A DNA stretch of 64,000 nt from Streptomonospora nanhaiensis (GTDB lineage Bacteria > Actinomycetota > Actinomycetes > Streptosporangiales > Streptosporangiaceae). The DNA lies in contig NZ_CP113264.1 of assembly GCF_026642255.1 (NCBI RefSeq), positions 248,001 through 312,000 on the forward strand, given 5' to 3'. Position 1 is the stretch's first letter, and each line of letters begins with the position of its first letter. Of the stretch, positions 42,897-53,044 are shown piece after piece. The position numbers were made by a program, and so were the translations under genes. Below the pieces are notes generated by a model. The model did no database searches, had not been told where the DNA came from, and saw only the letters and a list, made by a program, of their open reading frames with translations.

Positions 42897-42997
42897 GGGG
42901 CGAACCGGGAGCCCCGGGGCTCCCGGCCCGGAGCCGCACGCCGGTTCCGGCGGCCGTCGTCCCCGGAGGACCGGCGCCCGGCGCAGGGCGCCCGGGG

Positions 42998-43405
42998 TCA
43001 GAGCGCCAGGTCGGGCAGGAGCGGCTGGTTGATCTCCAGCAGGTAGCCGTCGGGGTCGCGGAAGTGCGCCGCGCGGACGCCCCAGGCCGTCCAGTCCCGC
43101 GGCTCCATCGCCTGGCGGGCGCCGTCCGCGACCAGCTTGGCGGCGGTCACGTCGACGTCGTCCACCTCGAAGATCACCGCGATCCGGTCCTGGTGGGGGA
43201 GTGCGGGGTCGGCGGTGTCGGTCTCCAGGGCCTCGGCCATCACCTCACGCTGGTTGATGGCGAGCCGGGTCCCCGATTCCACGTCGAACTCGGCGTAGCG
43301 GCTCGTCTCGTCCCCTCGGAGGACGGGGAGCCTGAGGACCTCGGAGTAGAAGTGGAAACAGGCCTCGTAGTCGTTGACGAGGAGCCTGATGTAGCTGCAG
43401 CGCAT
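42998..43405 (-). CDS. VOC (glyoxalase/bleomycin resistance) family protein
   Basis: This is a 135-residue protein with two beta-alpha-beta-beta-beta modules. CSYIRLLVNDYEACFHFYSE begins the first and AVIFEVDDVDVTAAKLVADG the second, with the terminal GYLLEINQ Glu metal ligand. ATG at 43403-43405 follows GGGAGG and is preferred to GTG 12 nt upstream. Members bind divalent metal or small ligands, and the substrate is unknown. Confidence 0.85.
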   Translation of the reverse strand: MRCSYIRLLVNDYEACFHFYSEVLRLPVLRGDETSRYAEFDVESGTRLAINQREVMAEALETDTADPALPHQDRIAVIFEVDDVDVTAAKLVADGARQAMEPRDWTAWGVRAAHFRDPDGYLLEINQPLLPDLAL

Positions 43406-43628
43406 GGAGCCTCCCACCGGCCGGGGTTGGTCGTCCCCACCATTGTGGCGTTTCCGGGCGGCATGTCACCGGGTATCCGCGCCGGGTTCGCGTGGGCCCG
43501 GTCACGGCGCGGCCCCGCCGGGGCGGCGAACGGCTCCGCTCCGACGGCCGGTGCGCGCATCCGGTCCGTCGCCCACGGGACCCCGGCCCCGGAGCGGCGG
43601 CGACACGGAACTCCGAGGGGCGCGGCGG

Positions 43629-44291
43629 CTACCAGACGTCGGGGCCGGCCCACCCGTAGGCGTCGCGCCGGCGCACCTGGGCCAGCTCGTCCTCGGAGAG
43701 CACGCGGGGCTCACCGATCCGGCGGGCCCTGACGTAGGCGGCGCACAGCCAGTCGAGGAGGCGGAGGTTCTCCAGGGCGTGCGCCAGGTCGCGGCCCAGG
43801 GCGAGCCCGCCGTGGTCGGCCAGGAGGGCGGCGTCGCGGCCCTTGAGGGCCTTGGCCGCGAGGTCGCCGATCTCGCCGCTGCCGTAGGTCGTGTAGGGGG
43901 TCACGGTGACCGCCCCGCCCAGGGCGGCGGCGCGGTGGTGGATCGGCGGCAGTTCGGCGAGCACGGAGGACACGGCGACGGTGTCGGCGGTGAACGCGTT
44001 CACGACGGCCGTCACGTCGCGCCCGCCCTCGGCGGCGCGGCGGTGGACGGCGATGTGCAGGGTGGCCTCGGCCGCGGGGTCGCGGCGCCCCTCCAGGACC
44101 CGGTCGTCGAGCGACATCACCGGGCAGTCGGCGGGCTGGAGCCGGTCGAGGGGGACTCCGTGGGGGGTGACCACGACGAGGTCGCCGCTGCGGACGCTGA
44201 CGGTTCCCGCCTCCCCGGGGGCGGTGCCGGGACCGTCCGCGAGGGCGCGGGCGGTCAGGCAGACGTCGCGGCGTTCCTGTTCGAGCAGCAT
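43629..44291 (-). CDS. class II aldolase/adducin family protein
   Basis: This is a 220-residue protein, similar in pattern to L-fuculose-phosphate aldolase. GTVSVRSGDLVVVTPHGVPL is the N-terminal phosphate/substrate region, AAEATLHIAVHRRA supplies the catalytic Glu and zinc His residues, and LLADHGGLALGRDLAHALEN the third zinc His. It would cleave a sugar phosphate to dihydroxyacetone phosphate and an aldehyde, or may be a decarboxylase or epimerase of the same fold. No sugar kinase or isomerase is adjacent. Confidence 0.83.
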   Translation of the reverse strand: MLLEQERRDVCLTARALADGPGTAPGEAGTVSVRSGDLVVVTPHGVPLDRLQPADCPVMSLDDRVLEGRRDPAAEATLHIAVHRRAAEGGRDVTAVVNAFTADTVAVSSVLAELPPIHHRAAALGGAVTVTPYTTYGSGEIGDLAAKALKGRDAALLADHGGLALGRDLAHALENLRLLDWLCAAYVRARRIGEPRVLSEDELAQVRRRDAYGWAGPDVW

Positions 44292-44582
44292 GCTTCCTCA
44301 CGGGTTGCGCGGTCGGGCGCGGCTCCGGTGCGGGCCGTGTCGTGAGAGCGCCGAAGTGCGGACGAACCCACTTAGGTACACCTCAATGTACGTCAAAGAC
44401 TGTGGCCGGTATTCCCCAGGTGCGGGTGTTCGTCCCGGGGGCTGCCGTCACTCGGCGTAGTTACTTGCCTGTGTGCGGCGCGAGGCGTGCCGACGGCTGT
44501 CCCCGAAGGCCGGGGAGTTCCTCCAGCCCAGTCGGGGTTGTGGGGGCGCTGTGACGTGTGCGTCTTAGAGACGAGGCAGTTT

Positions 44583-46139
44583 GTGAGTACGCATCTTGGG
44601 CAAACCGGACCCGTGAACGAACCCTACGTAACCTTGCCGTCCGTGCCGTACCTGTCCGAACCGGGCTCCGCGACGGCCACCAGCCTGTACATCGACGGCG
44701 AGTGGCGCGCGGCGCGGAACGGCCGTGTCCGGGAGATCCTGGACCCGGCGGACGCCTCCGTCCTGACCATCGTCAGCGAGGCGGGCCGCGCCGACGCCGA
44801 GGACGCCATCGCCGCCGCGCGGCGCGCCTTCGACACGGGGGAGTGGCGCCGCACCACGGCCGGGGAGCGGGGGCGCGTCCTCGACCGCATCGCCGACCTC
44901 CTCCAGCGCGACCGCGCGGAGATCGCGGTCATGGAGTCGCTCGACACCGGCAAGACCATCGAGGAGGGCGGGATCGACGTCGACGACGTCACCGACGTCT
45001 TCCGCTACTACGCCGGACTCGCGGACAAGGACGCGGGCCGCCTCGTCTCCGCGCCCGAGGGGGTGCACAGCAAGGTCGTCCACGAGCCCGTCGGCGTCTG
45101 CGGCATGATCACCCCCTGGAACTACCCGCTGCTCCAGCTCGCCTGGAAGATGGCCCCCGCCATCGCCGCGGGCAACACCATGGTGGTCAAGCCCAGCGAG
45201 ATCACCCCCGTCACCACCGCCAAGCTGGTCGAGCTCACGACCGAGGCGGGCATCCCCGCGGGTGTGGTCAACCTGGTCACGGGGAGCGGCCCCGACGCGG
45301 GCGCACCGCTCTCCGAGCACCCCGACGTGGACCTGGTCTCCTTCACCGGCGGTCTGGCCACCGGCAGGCGGATCATGGCGGCGGCCTCCCGGACCGTCAA
45401 GAAGATCGCCCTGGAACTGGGCGGCAAGAACCCCAACATCGTCTTCCCGGACGTCGACCTCGACACCGCCGTGGACTACGCGCTCAGCGCCGCGTTCTTC
45501 CACTCCGGGCAGGTGTGCTCCGCCGGCGCGCGGCTCATCGTGCACAACGCGATCCACGACGCCTTCACCACCGAGCTCGCCCGCCGGGCCGAGGCCATCC
45601 GCATCGGCCGGGGGCAGGACGAGGGGGTGCGCTGCGGACCGCTGGTGTCGGCCGAGCACCGCGCCAAGGTCGAGGCCGCCGTCGCGCGCGGTGTCGAGGA
45701 GGGCGCCCGCATCATCGCCGGGGGCAGGCGGCCCGAGGACCCCGGGCTCGCCGACGGCTACTTCTACCGGCCCACCGTGTTCGTGGACTGCGACCGGTCC
45801 ATGGACATCGTCCAGAACGAGGTGTTCGGCCCGGTCGTCACCGTGGAGCGGTTCGAGACGGAGGCCCAGGCGGTCGAGCTCGGCAACGACACCGACTACG
45901 GGCTCTCCGGGGGTGTGTGGACCGGTGACACCGCCCGCGGCGAGCGCGTCGCCGCGGCCCTGCGCCACGGCACCGTCTGGATCAACGACTACGGCCCCTA
46001 CTTCCCCGGAGCGGAGTGGGGCGGTTTCGGCCGCAGCGGCGTCGGCCGGGAGCTGGGGCCGGCCGGCCTGGACGAGTACCGCGAGGCCAAGCACATCTAC
46101 CGCAACCTGGCGCCCGAACCGCAGCGCTGGTTCGGCTGA
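44583..46139 (+). CDS. betB: betaine-aldehyde dehydrogenase
   Basis: This is 518 residues from GTG 44583; GTG at 44613 (VNEPYVTLPSVPYLSEPG) is an equally good start, giving 508. The ALDH core is complete: MITPWNYPLLQLAWKMAPA, catalytic Glu in ALELGGKNPN, nucleophile Cys in FHSGQVCSAGARL, and NDTDYGLSGGVWT. It oxidises betaine aldehyde to glycine betaine with NAD(P)+. It is first of a five-gene unit with choline oxidase/dehydrogenase and an OpuA-type transporter, supporting the substrate assignment. About 290 nt of gene-free leader precede it. Confidence 0.9.
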   Translation: MSTHLGQTGPVNEPYVTLPSVPYLSEPGSATATSLYIDGEWRAARNGRVREILDPADASVLTIVSEAGRADAEDAIAAARRAFDTGEWRRTTAGERGRVLDRIADLLQRDRAEIAVMESLDTGKTIEEGGIDVDDVTDVFRYYAGLADKDAGRLVSAPEGVHSKVVHEPVGVCGMITPWNYPLLQLAWKMAPAIAAGNTMVVKPSEITPVTTAKLVELTTEAGIPAGVVNLVTGSGPDAGAPLSEHPDVDLVSFTGGLATGRRIMAAASRTVKKIALELGGKNPNIVFPDVDLDTAVDYALSAAFFHSGQVCSAGARLIVHNAIHDAFTTELARRAEAIRIGRGQDEGVRCGPLVSAEHRAKVEAAVARGVEEGARIIAGGRRPEDPGLADGYFYRPTVFVDCDRSMDIVQNEVFGPVVTVERFETEAQAVELGNDTDYGLSGGVWTGDTARGERVAAALRHGTVWINDYGPYFPGAEWGGFGRSGVGRELGPAGLDEYREAKHIYRNLAPEPQRWFG

Positions 46140-46320
46140 GGCCCCTGCCCCGCCCCTCGGGGCGTCCGACGCCCGCCGGCGCCGTTCCGTCCTCCGCGCC
46201 GGCGGGCCCCGCCCCCACGACCGCGGAGCACCCCCGCCCCGCATCCGCACGACAGCAGAACCCGCGCAGGTCGGTTTCCCCGGCATCCCCCGGGCCAGAG
46301 ACAACGAGAGGAATCGGACC

Positions 46321-47892
46321 GTGGCCACAGAGACCACCTACGACTACGTGATCGTCGGCGGAGGCACAGCGGGCTCGGTGATCGCCAACCGCCTCACCGA
46401 GGATCCCGGCACCACCGTGTGCCTCATCGAGGGCGGCCCCGACGACCGCGACCTGGAGCACGTGCTCCGGCTCCGCGACTGGCTGAGCGTCCTCGGCGGC
46501 GACCTCGACATGCGGTACACGACCGTCGAGCAGCCGCGCGGCAACTCCGACATCCTGCACTCCCGGGCCCGCGTGCTCGGCGGGTGCTCCTCGCACAACA
46601 CGCTCATCAGCTTCCGGCCCTTCGCCGAGGACCTGGACGACTGGGTCGCGGCGGGCGCCGAGGGCTGGGACAACGCCACCGTGCAGTCCTACGCCGACCG
46701 CATCAGGTGCAACATCGTCCCGATCGCCGAGAAGGACCGCAACGCCATGGTCCGGGACTGGGTCGCCTCGGCCGCCGAGGCCGCGGACGTCCCGGTCGTC
46801 GAGGACTTCAACGCGCTCACCTCCCACGGCGGCGGCTTCGCCGAGGGCGCGGGGTTCCTGTCCATCGCCTACGACCCCTACACCGGCCACCGCTCGTCGG
46901 CGTCGGTGGCCTACCTGCACCCGATCATGGACGTGCGGGAGAACCTCACCGTCATGCTGGAGACCTGGGTCGACCGGCTGCTCCTCGACGGCGACCGCGC
47001 CACCGGGGTCCGCGCCACCGCCGCGGACGGCACGCGCCTCACCGTGAACGCCCGCCGCGAGGTCGTCCTGTGCGCCGGGGCGGTCGACACCCCCCGCCTG
47101 CTCATGCTCTCCGGGATCGGCAACGCCGAGGAGCTGCGCGCCGTGGGGGTCGAACCCGTCCACGACCTGCCGGGCGTGGGCGAGAACCTCCTCGACCACC
47201 CCGAGTCGATCATCATGTGGGAGACCGACCGGCCGGTCCCGCAGAACACGGTGATGCACTCGGACGCGGCCCTGTTCGTGCGGCGCGACGACAGCGACCC
47301 GCGTCCGGACCTGATGTTCCACATCTACCAGATCCCCTTCGACGACAACACGAAGCGGCTGGGCTACGAGTCGCCGCCCGACGGCTGGGCGGTGTGCATG
47401 ACGCCGAACATCCCCCGCTCCCGCTCGCGCGGCAAGCTCTCCCTCACCAGCGCCGACCCCTCGGTCCCGCCCGCCCTGGACTTCCGGTACTTCACCGACC
47501 CCGAGGGGTACGACGAGAAGACCGTCGTGGACGGCCTGAGGATCGCCCGCGAGGTGGCCGCCGCAGAGCCGTTCCGCTCCTGGATCAGACGCGAGGTCGC
47601 CCCCGGCCCCGCGGTCACGACCGACGAGGAGCTGTCCGAGTACGGCCGCCGCGCGGCCCACACCGTCTACCACCCCGCGGGAACGTGCCGCATGGGAGCG
47701 GCCTCCGACGACACCGCCGTGGTCGACCCGCGCCTGCGCGTCCGGGGGCTGCGCGGACTGCGCGTCGCCGACGCCTCGGTGTTCCCGACCCTCCCCACCC
47801 CCAACCCCATGGTCATGGTCCTGGCGCTCGGGGAGCGGGCCGCCGACCTGATCCGGCAGGACGGGCGGGCCGTGGACGGGGAGAGCCGATGA
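46321..47892 (+). CDS. betA: GMC oxidoreductase, probable choline dehydrogenase/oxidase
   Basis: This 523-residue FAD enzyme has the dinucleotide fold [22 protein letters not shown] signature 1 in [10 protein letters not shown], signature 2 in [15 protein letters not shown], and the C-terminal active-site His in [13 protein letters not shown] with a second in [27 protein letters not shown] precedes the GTG at 46321. It converts choline to betaine aldehyde. Its stop overlaps the start of the transporter ATPase (ATGA), so oxidation and uptake are coupled. It is slightly shorter than enterobacterial BetA (about 550). Confidence 0.88.
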   Translation: MATETTYDYVIVGGGTAGSVIANRLTEDPGTTVCLIEGGPDDRDLEHVLRLRDWLSVLGGDLDMRYTTVEQPRGNSDILHSRARVLGGCSSHNTLISFRPFAEDLDDWVAAGAEGWDNATVQSYADRIRCNIVPIAEKDRNAMVRDWVASAAEAADVPVVEDFNALTSHGGGFAEGAGFLSIAYDPYTGHRSSASVAYLHPIMDVRENLTVMLETWVDRLLLDGDRATGVRATAADGTRLTVNARREVVLCAGAVDTPRLLMLSGIGNAEELRAVGVEPVHDLPGVGENLLDHPESIIMWETDRPVPQNTVMHSDAALFVRRDDSDPRPDLMFHIYQIPFDDNTKRLGYESPPDGWAVCMTPNIPRSRSRGKLSLTSADPSVPPALDFRYFTDPEGYDEKTVVDGLRIAREVAAAEPFRSWIRREVAPGPAVTTDEELSEYGRRAAHTVYHPAGTCRMGAASDDTAVVDPRLRVRGLRGLRVADASVFPTLPTPNPMVMVLALGERAADLIRQDGRAVDGESR

Positions 47893-49103
47893 GCACGCGC
47901 GCGGAGGGGGAGGCCGTCCCGCAGGAGGGCGCCTCCGACACCACCTTCTCGGTGCGCCACCTGTGGAAGATCTTCGGCAGGAACGCCGACAGCGTCATCG
48001 GCACGGACCTGGAGCACGCGGACCGCGACCGCATCAAGGACGAGACCGGCTGCACCGTGGCGGTGCGCGACGTCTCCTTCGACGTGCGGACCGGGGAGAC
48101 CTTCGTGGTCATGGGCCTGTCCGGCTCCGGCAAGTCCACGCTGATCCGGTGCCTGACCCGGCTGATCGAGCCCACCTCCGGGCAGGTGCTCCTCGACGGC
48201 GAGGACATCGGGGAGGCGGGGCCGCAGAGGCTGCGCGAGCTGCGCCGCCACAGGATGGCGATGGTCTTCCAGCACTTCGGGCTGCTGCCCAACCGCAGGA
48301 TCATCGACAACGTGGCCTACGGCCTGGAGGTGCGGGGCATGCCGCGCCCCGACCGCTACGCGCGGGCCCGCGAGATGATCGACATGGTCGGCCTGGGAGG
48401 CTACGAGAACTCCCGGCCCGGCGAACTCTCCGGCGGTATGCAGCAGCGGGTCGGCCTGGCCCGCGCGCTCGCCGTCGACCCGCAGGTCCTGCTGTTCGAC
48501 GAGCCCTTCAGCGCGCTGGACCCGCTGATCCGCCGGGACATGCAGAACGAGGTCGTGCGGCTCCAGCGGGAGCTGCACAAGACCTCCGTGTTCATCACCC
48601 ACGACCTCCAGGAGGCGCTCAAGCTGGGCGACCGCATCGCCATCATGCGCGACGGCGAGCTCGTCCAGGTCGGCACCCCGGAGGAGGTGGTGGGGCGCCC
48701 CGCCGACGCCTACGTCGCCGACTTCACCTCCGACGTCGCCCGCACCACCGTGCTGACCGCCCGGTGGCTGGTGCGCGAGCCCTTCCCGGGGGAGCGCACG
48801 GACGGACCGACCACCGAACCCGGCACGGTCCTGGCGGAGGTCCTGCCGATGCTCGCCGCGAGCACCGCGCCGGTCCGGGTCGTGGAGGGCGGCACCCTCC
48901 TGGGCTACGTGGGCCGGGACGACGTGCTGCGCGCCATCGCGGAGGACCAGCTGGAGAACGCCGCGGCGGCCGCCGCCATCGAGGGGGAGACGTCGGAGGA
49001 GCTGTCCGACGGGGCCACCGACCCGGCGTCGGCGAGCCACGTCGCGGACCTCGGCGACGACGGTGGGCCCGGCGGGTCCGCCACGGCCGGGAGCGGTGGG
49101 TGA
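47889..49103 (+). CDS. glycine betaine/choline ABC transporter ATPase (OpuAA/ProV-like)
   Basis: This is a 404-residue ATPase. Walker A is GLSGSGKST, the Q-loop [16 protein letters not shown], the signature [15 protein letters not shown], Walker [14 protein letters not shown], and the switch [15 protein letters not shown]. The N-terminal [12 protein letters not shown] is typical of ProV/OpuAA. The C-terminal part has a CBS-like stretch ([18 protein letters not shown]...) that may sense ionic strength, then a disordered acidic tail. The 4-nt overlap with betA and the permease right behind support one operon. Confidence 0.92.
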   Translation: MSTRAEGEAVPQEGASDTTFSVRHLWKIFGRNADSVIGTDLEHADRDRIKDETGCTVAVRDVSFDVRTGETFVVMGLSGSGKSTLIRCLTRLIEPTSGQVLLDGEDIGEAGPQRLRELRRHRMAMVFQHFGLLPNRRIIDNVAYGLEVRGMPRPDRYARAREMIDMVGLGGYENSRPGELSGGMQQRVGLARALAVDPQVLLFDEPFSALDPLIRRDMQNEVVRLQRELHKTSVFITHDLQEALKLGDRIAIMRDGELVQVGTPEEVVGRPADAYVADFTSDVARTTVLTARWLVREPFPGERTDGPTTEPGTVLAEVLPMLAASTAPVRVVEGGTLLGYVGRDDVLRAIAEDQLENAAAAAAIEGETSEELSDGATDPASASHVADLGDDGGPGGSATAGSGG

Positions 49104-49104
49104 C

Positions 49105-51069
49105 ATGGCCGCTGTGACCCGACCCGCCGCCGGCTCCGGGAAGGCCGCCCCGGGCGGCGCCGGGGGAGGAGGCCCCTCCCTCCTGCGGAACACGTGGGTG
49201 CAGGCCGCCGCGGTCGTCGCCGTCCTCGTGGCCGGGTACTGGGCGACCCGCGCGCTGGGCGGCCCCGCGTGGGCGGGCCCCTTCCCGACCGCCGTCGGGG
49301 ACGCCTTCATGGCGTGGCTCGACGGCGTGTACGGGTGGATCGTCGTCAACCGCAACGACAGCCCGCTGTTCCTGTACTTCTTCAACTACGTGTCCGTGGG
49401 ACTGGGGTCGGCCGTCGTGCTGATCGACCAGTTCCTCGGCTTCCTCACCTGGCCGGGCGTGACCGTCCTCGGGGTGCTCACCGCCTGGCGGGTCGCCGGG
49501 TGGCGCGTGGCGCTCCTGGTGCTCGCCGCCTTCGGGGTGTTCGCGCTGACCGGGCTGTGGAACGAGTCGATGACCACCCTGGCGCTGATCATCGCGTCGG
49601 TGTTCATCGCCCTGCTGTTCGGCATCCCGCTCGGCGTCCTCGCGGGCCGCAGCGACCGGTTCCACCGGGGCGTGCGCCCGGTGCTGGACTTCATGCAGAT
49701 CATGCCCGCGTTCGCGTACCTGCTGCCGTTCGTGCTGCTGTTCGGCATCGGCAACCCGGCCGCGGCCGTGGTGACCGCCGTGTACGCGTTCCCGCCCGTG
49801 GTCCGGATCACGGCGCTGGCGATCCGCGAGGTGCCCGGGGGTGCGGTCGAGGCGGCCACGTCGCTGGGGTCCACGCCGTGGCAGGTCCTCACCAAGGTGC
49901 AGCTGCCCCTGGCCAGGCGCACCATCCTGCTCGGCGTCAACCAGACCATCATGCTCGCCGTGTCCATGGTCGTCATCGCGTCGGTCATCGGCGCCGGCGG
50001 GCTGGGCGACGCGATCTACCAGGCGCTCTCCAAGGTGAACGTCGGCCAGGCGTTCCAGGCGGGCCTGGCGATCGTCATGCTCGCCATCGCCCTGGACCGT
50101 GTGACGGGCGCGGTCGGCCACGGCGCGCGCACCCCGGACGTCCCCGAGCGGCTCCGGCTGCCGCTCCTCGGCGGCGGGCTCGTGCTGACGGTCGCCGTGG
50201 TCGCCGTCGCGCGGCTCATGGGCGTGCGCGGGTGGCCGCGCGAGGTCGCGGTCGACCTCGCGGCCCCGGTCAACGCCGTCTACGAGGCCGTCCAGGCGGC
50301 GATCGGTCCGACCACGGCCGCGCTGGGCGCATGGACCCTCGACTGGGTCCTGGGGCCGCTGGGCTCGCTCCTGACGGGGTCGCCCTGGTGGCTGGTGACG
50401 CTCGCCGCGGCGGCCCTGGCGTGGATCTTCTCCGGCTTCGGGGCGGGCGCCGTGTCCGGGCTGGCGTTCGTGGGGGCGGGCCTGCTGGGCGTGTGGGACA
50501 ACGCCATGGACACGCTCTCGCAGGTGCTGGTGGCGTCCGCCCTGACCATCGCGCTCGGCGTGGTGATCGGCGTGCTGATGTCCCGCAACGACGTGCTCGC
50601 CGCGATCCTCAAGCCGGTCCTCGACGCCATGCAGACCCTGCCGCCGTTCGTCTACCTGATCCCGGCGGTGGCGCTGTTCTCGATCGGCCGCGTCCCGGCC
50701 CTGGTGGCGGCGGTCGTCTTCGCCCTGCCGCCGGTGATCCGGCTGGTCGACGACGGCATCCGGGGCGTACCCGCCCCGACCCTGGAGGCGGCCCGCTCCC
50801 AGGGGTCCACCAAGTGGCAGCTCCTCACGAAGGTGGAGCTGCCCATGGCGCGCGGCTCGATGCTGCTCGCCGTCAACCAGGGGATCATCCTGGTGCTGTC
50901 CATGGTGGTCATGGGCGCCCTCGTCGGGGCCGGCTCGCTCGGCTTCGACGTGGTGTTCGGCCTGGCGCAGAACCAGCTCGGCCTCGGCCTGGCGTCCGGG
51001 CTGGCGATCGTCTGCCTGGGCTTGTTCCTGGACCGCCTGACGCAGGGAAGGAGGGCACCCCGTGCCTAG
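49105..51069 (+). CDS. glycine betaine/choline ABC transporter permease, duplicated (OpuAB-like)
   Basis: This is a 654-residue permease with two complete transport domains. Each has its own EAA coupling loop: EAATSLGSTPWQVLTKVQLP in the first and EAARSQGSTKWQLLTKVELP in the second, and each is preceded by a matching LDFMQIMPAFAYLLPFVLLF / LDAMQTLPPFVYLIPAVALF segment. ProW/OpuAB proteins usually have one such domain and act as homodimers, so this is an internal fusion that can form the whole channel. It starts 1 nt after the ATPase stop and overlaps the binding-protein gene by 8 nt. Confidence 0.9.
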   Translation: MAAVTRPAAGSGKAAPGGAGGGGPSLLRNTWVQAAAVVAVLVAGYWATRALGGPAWAGPFPTAVGDAFMAWLDGVYGWIVVNRNDSPLFLYFFNYVSVGLGSAVVLIDQFLGFLTWPGVTVLGVLTAWRVAGWRVALLVLAAFGVFALTGLWNESMTTLALIIASVFIALLFGIPLGVLAGRSDRFHRGVRPVLDFMQIMPAFAYLLPFVLLFGIGNPAAAVVTAVYAFPPVVRITALAIREVPGGAVEAATSLGSTPWQVLTKVQLPLARRTILLGVNQTIMLAVSMVVIASVIGAGGLGDAIYQALSKVNVGQAFQAGLAIVMLAIALDRVTGAVGHGARTPDVPERLRLPLLGGGLVLTVAVVAVARLMGVRGWPREVAVDLAAPVNAVYEAVQAAIGPTTAALGAWTLDWVLGPLGSLLTGSPWWLVTLAAAALAWIFSGFGAGAVSGLAFVGAGLLGVWDNAMDTLSQVLVASALTIALGVVIGVLMSRNDVLAAILKPVLDAMQTLPPFVYLIPAVALFSIGRVPALVAAVVFALPPVIRLVDDGIRGVPAPTLEAARSQGSTKWQLLTKVELPMARGSMLLAVNQGIILVLSMVVMGALVGAGSLGFDVVFGLAQNQLGLGLASGLAIVCLGLFLDRLTQGRRAPRA

Positions 51070-52135
51070 ACAGGACCCCCGGGGCCCGTTCCCCGACCGT
51101 GTCCGCGCGCTGTTCGGGACGGGGGCCCGCACCGCGCCCCGGTCCGCGCGGCGGGGGCCGGGCGCGCCCGCGCCCCGCCGCGCCTCCCTCCTGGTGAGGG
51201 GGATCGCGGTCGGCCTGGCCCTGGCCGCGGTGAGTGCGTGCGCGGTGCGCACCGACCAGATCGCCCGGGACCCGGGCGTCGTCCGCATGGCCCTCAACGG
51301 CTGGGTGGGCTACGAGGCCAGCGCCGAGGTGCTGGCGTACATCCTCCGGGAGGAGATGGGCTACGACGTCCAGCTGGTCCGGACGGACGAGCAGCCGTCG
51401 TGGCAGGCCCTGGACCAGGGCGTGCTGGACGTGATCGTCGAGAACTGGGGCCACGAGGACCTCATGGACCTCTACGGGCCCGAGGGCAACGGCACCGTGG
51501 TCGACGGCGGCCCCAACGGCAACGTCGGCGGCATCGGCTGGTACGTCCCCGGCTACGTGGTGGACGAGTACCCGGAGATCGCCGCCGTCGACGGGCTGAA
51601 GGAGCACACGGACCTCTTCCGGACCGCCGAGACCGGGGACCGGGGGGAGTTCCTGGGCGGGGCCCCCGGCTTCGTCACCCAGGACCAGGGGATGGTCAAC
51701 GCCTTCGACCTGGACCTGGAGATCGTCTTCGCGGGGTCGGAGGCCTCGCAGATCACCGAGGTCCGGCGGCGCTACGCCGAGGAGGAGCCCGTGCTCTTCT
51801 ACTTCTACGACCCGCAGTGGCTCCAGGAGGAGCTGGAACTGGTCCGCGTCGACTTCCCCGCGTGGGAGCCCGGGTGCGACGAGGACCTGGAGTGGGTGCC
51901 CTGCGACTACCCGGTCTACGACATGAACAAGATCTTCCGGACCGGGTTCGTGGAGGCGGACGAGCCCTCGTACCAGTTCCTCGACAACTGGACGTGGACC
52001 AACGAGCAGCAGAACGAGGTCGCCCGGATGATCGCCGAGGAGGGGCTCGACCCCACCGAGGCCGCCGAGATCTGGGTGGACGGGAACCGCGACGTGTGGG
52101 AGCCCTGGCTCCCGGAGGGCCGCGCGGACCGCTGA
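51062..52135 (+). CDS. glycine betaine/choline-binding lipoprotein (OpuAC-like)
   Basis: This is a 357-residue protein. GTG at 51062 lies within the end of the permease gene. An unusually long Arg/Pro-rich N-terminus leads to a hydrophobic segment ending in the lipobox AAVSAC, so it is lipid-anchored outside the membrane. ALNGWVGYEASAEVLAYILR and DQGVLDVIVENWGHED are typical of OpuAC/ProX ligand-binding domains, and many Trp/Tyr are available for a quaternary-amine cage (GGIGWYVPGY, FLDNWTWTNEQQNEVAR). It is the last gene of the choline/betaine unit. Confidence 0.88.
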   Translation: MPRQDPRGPFPDRVRALFGTGARTAPRSARRGPGAPAPRRASLLVRGIAVGLALAAVSACAVRTDQIARDPGVVRMALNGWVGYEASAEVLAYILREEMGYDVQLVRTDEQPSWQALDQGVLDVIVENWGHEDLMDLYGPEGNGTVVDGGPNGNVGGIGWYVPGYVVDEYPEIAAVDGLKEHTDLFRTAETGDRGEFLGGAPGFVTQDQGMVNAFDLDLEIVFAGSEASQITEVRRRYAEEEPVLFYFYDPQWLQEELELVRVDFPAWEPGCDEDLEWVPCDYPVYDMNKIFRTGFVEADEPSYQFLDNWTWTNEQQNEVARMIAEEGLDPTEAAEIWVDGNRDVWEPWLPEGRADR

Positions 52136-52262
52136 CCGCGGGCTGCCGGCCGCACGGTCCGCCGCCGGGACGGGGGAGGCCCCGCCCCGGCGGTCCGCCG
52201 TCACCGGGACGGTTCCCGGCCCGCAGCCCCGCACGGCGGCGCCGCGCGCCCCGGGCCGACCG

Positions 52263-52502
52263 TCAGGAGCGCGGCCGCTCGTACCTCAGGCGCCGGTCCA
52301 CCCAGTACACGTTCACGCAGGTGCCGACGAACCCCGCGACCAGCAGGACGACCAGCCACGCGTCGGCGTCCCAGGCCAGGGCCAGGACCAGGCCGACCAG
52401 CATCACCAGGGCGCCGAACACGGCCAGGACCAGTCGGAACCCCAGTGCGCTCGCGGGGCGCTCGGGACTGCCGAGCGGTCCCCTCAACCTGCCTCGTCGC
52501 AT
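52263..52502 (-). CDS. small two-helix membrane protein (DUF6343-like)
   Basis: This is a 79-residue protein. GGAGGTGG precedes the ATG at 52500-52502. After an Arg-rich start, ASALGFRLVLAVFGALVMLV and AWLVVLLVAGFVGTCVNVYW form two membrane helices, ending in a basic tail. The pattern resembles DUF6343 proteins of actinomycetes; function is unknown. It converges with the betaine operon. Confidence 0.75.
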   Translation of the reverse strand: MRRGRLRGPLGSPERPASALGFRLVLAVFGALVMLVGLVLALAWDADAWLVVLLVAGFVGTCVNVYWVDRRLRYERPRS

Positions 52503-52687
52503 ACCGCACCACCTCCCTCCACCAGTCCTACCCCAGGACCGCCCGGCCCCTCACCCGCCCCGGCCCCTCCGGACGCGCCGCCGACTTTCGAGAAGCCCGT
52601 ATACGCACGAGCAGATCTCTTTAGGATTTCCTTAAGAGCCGGTAATCTGAAGGTCGGTGAGTGTCGTTGGGTTCGTGGGAGATTCTC

Positions 52688-53044
52688 ATGACCGGGGAAG
52701 TGGAGGAGTTCCTGGATGTTCTCCACACCACGGATCAGAAGACCCACAGGTTGGTCAACCAGGCCATTCTCGTGTTGGAACAGAGTGGTCCTGCTTAAGG
52801 AAGACCTCTGGTCGACACGGTGGCGGGGTCGGTTGTCGCCAATCTGAAGGAGCTTCGGCCCGGCTCCTCCTCGGGAACAGAGGTCCGGATCCTGTTCGCC
52901 TTCGATCCGTGGCGCTCCGCGATCCTGCTGGTCGCGGGGGACGAATCGGGGCGATGGAAGACCTGGTACCGAGAGGCGATACCTCGGGCGGAGTGTCTCT
53001 ACGAGTCCTACTTGACGGAGCGGCGGGAAGAGGTGGGGCGATGA
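52688..53044 (+). pseudogene. HigB/RelE-like toxin gene with an in-frame stop
   Basis: ATG at 52688 follows GGGAGA. The frame reads like a phage-derived Gp49/HigB toxin: TGEVEEFLDVLHTTDQKTHR, LVNQAILVLEQSGPA, then TAA at codon 37 (52796-52798), then in the same frame GRPLVDTVAGSVVANLKELR, SGTEVRILFAFDPWRSAILL, and WKTWYREAIPRAE to a natural stop at 53042-53044. A single base change (for example GAA or TTA to TAA) explains the stop. The toxin is probably dead unless the stop is read through or translation restarts. The final stop overlaps the antitoxin start by ATGA. Confidence 0.8.

Noticed and set aside
44372..44387. Iron-box-like TTAGGTACACCTCAA upstream of betB
   Set aside because: The half-sites are too close for a DtxR/DmdR 19-bp box and the neighbouring genes are not iron genes.
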